A DNA stretch of 64,000 nucleotides, from the NCBI GenBank assembly GCA_036274675.1, contig DASUFE010000058.1, forward strand, positions 1 to 64,000, read 5' to 3'. The notes beneath the pieces are model-generated. The model ran no database searches and was not told the origin of the DNA. It was given only the letters and a program-made list of their open reading frames with translations. Shown one piece after another: positions 59,489-64,000 of this stretch. Position 1 is the first letter of the stretch; the number at the start of each line of letters is the position of its first letter. Made by a program: the position numbers and the translations under genes. Source of the DNA: DASUFE01 sp036274675. Its GTDB lineage: Bacteria; Pseudomonadota; Gammaproteobacteria; HTCC5015.

Positions 59489-61291
59489 ATGCAGCAAAAC
59501 AATCTGGAACTCGCCTTGATCGGGAACTGCACGGTCAGCGCGCTCATCAACGAAACGGCGGACGTTGTCTGGATGTGCATCCCCAGATTCGACGGTGAAC
59601 CTATATTCAATTCCCTGCTGCACACTCCGGACTCCGACACGGCGGGACGTTTTTCAATTTTGCTGCACGACTATAAGAGCGCCGAACAGTATTACGAGCG
59701 CAACACGGCGATCCTGATCACGCGCCTGCATGACAAACGCGGCAACTGTCTCGAAATCGCCGATTTTATGCCGCGCTTCACCTATCTCGGCCGCCCCTTT
59801 CACCCGGCCATGCTGGTACGGCAACTGGTACCCGTCAGGGGCAGGCCGCTGGTCAGCATCAAATTGCATCCCACCTACAACTGGGGAGCCTCGCCCTGCA
59901 AGAAAACCATGGGCAGCAACCACATACGCTACCTGCTGGACAACGACAGCATTCGCCTGACCACCAACATTCCACTGGCCTACATCCAGAACGAAAGCCG
60001 TTTCGTGCTCGACCGCCCCGTCGCTCTGATTCTCGGTCCTGACGAATCCTTGCAGGAGTCGGTCAGCGTCATCAGCCGTAAATTCCGCGAGGAAACCTCC
60101 CATTACTGGGCGGACTGGGTACGCAACCTCAGCATTCCCTACGAATGGCAGGATCCGGTCATCCGCTCCGCCATCACGCTGAAACTGAATGCCTATGAAG
60201 ATACTGGCGCGATCGTGGCCGCAATGACCACCTCCATTCCCGAAGCGCCCGATACCGTGCGCAACTGGGACTATCGCTACTGCTGGCTGCGCGACGCCTA
60301 CTTCGTCGTCAACGCGCTGAACCGGCTTGGCAAGACCCAGACCATGGAGGAGTACCTGAACTACATCGTCAACATCGTGGCCAACGCGGGTGATACCAAG
60401 GAACTGCAGCCCGTCTACTCCATCGACGGGCAGATCCAGCTGACCGAGAGCGAGATCGCTTCGCTGCCGGGATATCGGGGCAGCAAACCGGTGCGGGTCG
60501 GTAACCTGGCCTATGTGCAGCGCCAGAACGATGTCTATGGCTCGATCATACTGGCCTCCGCGCACCTGTTCTTCGACCGGCGGCTGCCCCATCCCGCCGG
60601 TTCAACCGCCGGCCTGTTCCACATGCTGGAACCGCTCGGCGAAAACGCCTATGACAGTTACGACAAGCCGGATGCCGGCCTGTGGGAATTCAGAAATACA
60701 TCCCAGGTGCACACCTATTCCAGCATCATGTGCTGGGCCGCCTGCGACCGGCTGGCGCGCATCGCGCAGCAGCTGCAGCTGAGCCCGCAGCGCGTGGCGT
60801 ACTGGAGGAAACGCGCCGATACCATGCACGCGGTGATCAGCGAGCGCGCCTGGAACGAGGACTTGCAGAGCTTCGCCGAGAGTTTCGGCGGCCATCATCT
60901 CGACGCCAGCCTGCTGCTGATCCACGAACTCAACTTCGTGGAAGCCGGCGACCCGCGTTTCGCCAGCACGGTAAGCGCCATCGAGAAACATCTCAAGCGC
61001 GGCAATTTCATCTACCGCTACACCAAGGAAGACGATTTTGGGGAGCCGGCCACGGCGTTCACCGTCTGCACCTTCTGGTATATCAACGCACTGGTGGCGC
61101 TCAAGCGCCGGGACGAGGCGCGCAAACTGTTCGAACAAATGCTGCTGTGCCGCAACCGGCTCGGCCTGATGTCGGAAGATATCGCCGTGGACAACAATGA
61201 ACTATGGGGGAATTTTCCCCAGACCTACAGCATGGTAGGCCTGATCAACTCGGCGATCCGCCTGAGCACCCGCTGGGAAGATGCGTTCTGA
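59489..61291 (+). CDS. Glycoside hydrolase family 15 protein (glucoamylase/trehalase-like)
   Basis: The 600-residue cytosolic enzyme has the GH15 layout: an N-terminal beta domain (about 1-210, IGNCTVSALINETADVVWMCIPRFD) and an (alpha/alpha)6 barrel (about 235-600). Landmarks are RNWDYRYCWLRDAYFVVNAL in the barrel and the later segment WNEDLQSFAESFGG. No signal peptide. The ATG at 59489 is preferred to a TTG at 59480. It shares one base with otsA downstream; GH15 genes next to otsA are frequent in proteobacteria and may encode trehalases or regulators of trehalose level. Substrate not proven. Confidence 0.92.
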   Translation: MQQNNLELALIGNCTVSALINETADVVWMCIPRFDGEPIFNSLLHTPDSDTAGRFSILLHDYKSAEQYYERNTAILITRLHDKRGNCLEIADFMPRFTYLGRPFHPAMLVRQLVPVRGRPLVSIKLHPTYNWGASPCKKTMGSNHIRYLLDNDSIRLTTNIPLAYIQNESRFVLDRPVALILGPDESLQESVSVISRKFREETSHYWADWVRNLSIPYEWQDPVIRSAITLKLNAYEDTGAIVAAMTTSIPEAPDTVRNWDYRYCWLRDAYFVVNALNRLGKTQTMEEYLNYIVNIVANAGDTKELQPVYSIDGQIQLTESEIASLPGYRGSKPVRVGNLAYVQRQNDVYGSIILASAHLFFDRRLPHPAGSTAGLFHMLEPLGENAYDSYDKPDAGLWEFRNTSQVHTYSSIMCWAACDRLARIAQQLQLSPQRVAYWRKRADTMHAVISERAWNEDLQSFAESFGGHHLDASLLLIHELNFVEAGDPRFASTVSAIEKHLKRGNFIYRYTKEDDFGEPATAFTVCTFWYINALVALKRRDEARKLFEQMLLCRNRLGLMSEDIAVDNNELWGNFPQTYSMVGLINSAIRLSTRWEDAF

Positions 61292-62733
61292 TGCCGCGGC
61301 TGGTCGTAGTGTCGAACCGGGTCTCAGTACCGAGGAGCAGACGCATCGCGTCCGGCGGGCTCGCAGTCGGACTGCTGTCGGCGCTGCGTGAATCCGGCGG
61401 GGTCTGGTACGGATGGAACGGCAAGATCACCAAGGAAGACTCCCATGGCGGCCCGGAAAGCCTGGCTGACGGCAATATCGAGTTCGTGACCGTACCGCTG
61501 ACGGCTGAAGAATACGGCGGGTACTACCAGGGCTTCGCCAACCGAGTACTCTGGCCGCTGTTTCACCTGCGGCTGAACCTGGTTGAATACCGCGGCCGCG
61601 ATTTCGAGATTTACCGCCAGACGAACCAGGCCTTCGCGGAGGATCTGTTAAAACTCGTCTCCGCCGACGATATCCTGTGGATACACGACTATCACTGCAT
61701 TCCGCTGGGGCAGAAACTGCGCAGGATGGGCCTGCACAACCGCATGGGCTTTTTTCTGCATATCCCGTTCCCGGCCTACGACGTGTTCCGCTCCATCCCC
61801 AATCCGCACATCCTGCTGGAGTATTTCCTGCATTACGACCTGATCGGCTTCCAGACCGAACTGGATCGCGACTCCTTCCTCGACACCGTGCGCCGGATCT
61901 TCCCCGGCGCCCGCGTAACCGAGACCTCGATCGACTACCGCGAACGTCACATCCAGACCGGCGCCTTTCCCATCGGCATCGATTATGAAAACGTGGTCGC
62001 AACGGCGACCGAACGCGCCATGCACTCGGTTCACGTCAAACGCCTGCGCAGGAGCCTGGACAATCGGAAATTGATCATCGGCGTCGACCGGCTCGATTAC
62101 AGCAAGGGACTGGCGGAACGCTTCCGGGCCTTCCAGCACTTCATGGAATATTCCGAACAATACCGCAACCATGTCGTCTATATGCAGATCGCGCAGCCTT
62201 CGCGCGTCGACGTGCCGGAATACCAGGCCATAACGGACGAAGTGGATTTTCTGGCGGGCAAGATCAACGGCCACTTCGCGCAATACGACCGCGTTCCCCT
62301 GCGTTATCTCAATCGCGGTTTCAGTCATCCCACCATCATGGGATTTCTGGCGATCGCCGATGTCGGCCTGGTGACGCCGCTGCGCGATGGCATGAACCTG
62401 GTAGCCAAGGAATATGTCGCCGCGCAGGACCCCGAACAACCTGGAGTGCTCATTCTGTCGCGCATGACGGGAGCGGCGGACGAACTCGACGGCGCGCTGC
62501 TGGTGACGCCCTACAACATCGACGGCGTAGCCGCGGCCATCGAGCGCGCACTCGACATGCCGCTGCCGGAACGCAGGGAACGCTGGCAGAGCATGATCAA
62601 ACAGGTGCGTGCGAACGATGTGCACAACTGGGCCGCAAACTTCGTTGAAACTTTGAATGAAGGGGCAGCGCCAAGCCTGTTCGTAGCGAGCGGCAGGCGT
62701 AGCACGCCCGTCGACTCGAAAAGCCTGCGCTGA
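61291..62733 (+). CDS. otsA: Alpha,alpha-trehalose-phosphate synthase
   Basis: GT20 glycosyltransferase joining UDP-glucose and glucose-6-phosphate to trehalose-6-phosphate, for osmotic and desiccation protection. The 480 residues start LVVVSNRVSVPRSRR, with the glucose-6-phosphate segment GGLAVGLLSALRESGGVWYGWNG, then DILWIHDYHCIPLGQKLR, IIGVDRLDYSKGLAERFRAF and TPLRDGMNLVAKEYVAAQ. The ATG at 61291 overlaps the GH15 stop by one base, so translation is coupled. No otsB phosphatase gene lies in the window, which the pathway needs. Confidence 0.96.
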   Translation: MPRLVVVSNRVSVPRSRRIASGGLAVGLLSALRESGGVWYGWNGKITKEDSHGGPESLADGNIEFVTVPLTAEEYGGYYQGFANRVLWPLFHLRLNLVEYRGRDFEIYRQTNQAFAEDLLKLVSADDILWIHDYHCIPLGQKLRRMGLHNRMGFFLHIPFPAYDVFRSIPNPHILLEYFLHYDLIGFQTELDRDSFLDTVRRIFPGARVTETSIDYRERHIQTGAFPIGIDYENVVATATERAMHSVHVKRLRRSLDNRKLIIGVDRLDYSKGLAERFRAFQHFMEYSEQYRNHVVYMQIAQPSRVDVPEYQAITDEVDFLAGKINGHFAQYDRVPLRYLNRGFSHPTIMGFLAIADVGLVTPLRDGMNLVAKEYVAAQDPEQPGVLILSRMTGAADELDGALLVTPYNIDGVAAAIERALDMPLPERRERWQSMIKQVRANDVHNWAANFVETLNEGAAPSLFVASGRRSTPVDSKSLR

Positions 62734-62746
62734 AAAGCGCCGCCGG

Positions 62747-64000
62747 CTACTTGCTGCGGTAACGCCTGCGGGTTCCGGGGATTCTCGGGAACCTTCCGGT
62801 CTCGCCGAAGATATCGCTGTTGACCGCGACGCGTACCGTGGTCCCGGTGTTCGGCTCATGGCCCATGAAGCGCGCGGCGTCCTCGCTGCTGAGCGGCCTG
62901 GCGATGTAATAGCCCTGGCCGAAATCGCAACCGTAGGATTTCAGCAGCTGGTACTGCTGTTCGGTCTCGATGCCTTCGGCCACCACCATGATGTTCAGGC
63001 TGTGCGCGAGCGAAATGGTGGCGCGGACGATTTCGACCGAACTGCTGCTGCCTTCGCCGGGCTGGGTGATGCCGTTGACGAACTTGCGGTCGATCTTCAG
63101 CACCTGCACCGGCAACTGGTCCAGATAGCTGAGCGAGGAATAACCGGTGCCGAAATCGTCGATCGCCAGCTCGATCTGCCGCAGACGCAACTCGTCCAGC
63201 AGCAGGTTCATCGACTCGCTGTTCTCCATCAGGGTGCTTTCCGTCAGTTCGAGTTTCAGCAGCCGGCTGTCGATGCCGGTTTCCTTGAGTATCTGGTCGA
63301 TCTCCGCCAGGAAGTAGGGTTGATTCAATTCGAGCGAAGACAGATTCACAGCAAGGGTTGGCGGTTTTTCGAGCCTGTACTCCTTGATCCAGGCGGCGAG
63401 CTGGGTGCAGGCCTGCCGCAACACCCACGCGCCGAGCGTGAAGATCAGGCCCGACTCTTCCGCAATCGGAATGAACTTGTCGGGCGGGATCAGGCCCTTC
63501 TCGGGATGCCGCCAGCGCGCCAGCGCCTCGAAGCCTGTCAGGTGCCCGGTTTTAAGGTCGACAATCGGCTGGTAGACGGGGAACAACTGGTTCTGCTCGA
63601 AGGCCTTGTACAGGTCGGCCTCGAGCCGTGAAACCTCCAGTGTCTGTTCATGCATTTTGGAGTCGAACAGCTGATAGGTGCCGCGTCCGTGCTCCTTGGC
63701 TTTGTACATGGCGATATCGGCGTCGCGCAGGATCTGGCCCGGATAGGAATACTGGCTGCCGCAGAATACCAGGCCGATGCTGACCTTGAAGAACAACAGA
63801 TTCTGCTCAACCTCGAAAGGCTCGCTGAACGCCGCGATAATGCGGTCGCAGGCTTCCACAATCTCGTCCTCAGAACCGGCACCCTCCACCAGCACGGTGA
63901 ATTCGTCGCCGCCGAGGCGCGACACCTTGTACTTTTGCGGCGACAGCGACTGCAGGCGTTTCGCGGCGGCAATCAGCACGAAATCGCCCAACTGGTGGCC
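62747..64000 (-). CDS. GGDEF-EAL domain protein (cyclic-di-GMP turnover), C-terminal part
   Basis: Partial gene: its start lies beyond the window end. Visible are most of a GGDEF domain (KVSRLGGDEFTVLVEG, so the GGDEF signature is intact) and a full EAL domain with EALARWRHP, the metal- and substrate-binding NLSSLEL, ELTES, DDFGTGYSSLSYLDQ and the KIDRKFV lysine, plus AEGIETEQQ near the end. The EAL active-site residues look complete, so a phosphodiesterase is likely; whether the GGDEF is active cannot be said. Sensory domains upstream are not seen. Confidence 0.93.
   Translation of the reverse strand, partial: GHQLGDFVLIAAAKRLQSLSPQKYKVSRLGGDEFTVLVEGAGSEDEIVEACDRIIAAFSEPFEVEQNLLFFKVSIGLVFCGSQYSYPGQILRDADIAMYKAKEHGRGTYQLFDSKMHEQTLEVSRLEADLYKAFEQNQLFPVYQPIVDLKTGHLTGFEALARWRHPEKGLIPPDKFIPIAEESGLIFTLGAWVLRQACTQLAAWIKEYRLEKPPTLAVNLSSLELNQPYFLAEIDQILKETGIDSRLLKLELTESTLMENSESMNLLLDELRLRQIELAIDDFGTGYSSLSYLDQLPVQVLKIDRKFVNGITQPGEGSSSSVEIVRATISLAHSLNIMVVAEGIETEQQYQLLKSYGCDFGQGYYIARPLSSEDAARFMGHEPNTGTTVRVAVNSDIFGETGRFPRIPGTRRRYRSK

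Noticed and set aside
2408..61599. Depletion of GCGGCCGC as proof of the endonuclease target
   Set aside because: Six copies were found in 64 kb, close to what a GC-rich genome would give, so nothing can be concluded.

Overview
The window is an ordinary chromosomal stretch of a GC-rich Gram-negative proteobacterium. Outer-membrane functions (LolA, an outer-membrane barrel, NlpD), RpoS, the Aat N-end-rule enzyme and the neighbour sets ftsK-lolA-rarA, alaC-hom-thrC and surE-pcm-nlpD-rpoS point to Beta- or Gammaproteobacteria. A betaproteobacterial (Nitrosomonadales-like) host is my best inference, not proven. No rRNA, tRNA, CRISPR array, insertion sequence or prophage was recognised. 61 protein genes, including one 59-codon gene and one gene cut by the window end, plus one decayed gene fragment are described.

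Layout. 0-9 kb: housekeeping genes (purU, rarA, lolA, ftsK, trxB, an acyltransferase-like gene, aat). 9-15 kb: an outer-membrane barrel, then a leftward run alaC-hom-thrC that continues into a 59-codon membrane peptide, a PutAbiC-type 'phage abortive infection' protein and a YdeI-like protein. 15.2-17.2 kb: a low-GC type II restriction-modification pair (NotI-family endonuclease plus beta-class methyltransferase). 17.2-29.1 kb: a complete urea module on the minus strand, hupE/ureJ-ureD-ureA-ureB-ureC-ureE-ureF-ureG then urtA-urtB-urtC-urtD-urtE. Both halves begin behind good sigma-54 promoter matches, so nitrogen control (RpoN/NtrC) is likely: the Urt ABC transporter imports urea and the nickel urease splits it to ammonia and CO2.

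29.8-41.6 kb: a surface-glycan locus. Seven genes with 4-base overlaps or gaps under 10 bases encode a tandem nucleotidyltransferase, GtrA flippase-like protein, family-2 glycosyltransferase, GDPD-like phosphodiesterase, a membrane glycosyltransferase fused to a uridine-kinase-like domain, a HAD phosphatase and a class II aldolase. They are flanked by two membrane glycosyltransferases ending in lectin-like modules (ricin-type and PA14). 41.8-49.4 kb: the surE-pcm-nlpD-rpoS stress cluster, interrupted by galE and by a secreted serine hydrolase with a cellulose-binding CBM2 tail. A decayed copy of the nlpD 3' end still sits next to rpoS. 49.4-57 kb: Smr and DUF2721 proteins, then a second glycan locus (cupin, DegT aminotransferase, methyltransferase; and opposite, DMT protein, polyprenol-phosphate glycosyltransferase, and a third lectin-tailed membrane glycosyltransferase). 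57-64 kb: an NlpC/P60 lipoprotein, a collagen-like secreted protein, a small conserved protein, a GH15-otsA trehalose pair, and the C-terminal part of a GGDEF-EAL protein cut by the window end.

Dispersed CACAGAG-type inverted repeats occur in four intergenic gaps, two of them inside the urease operon.
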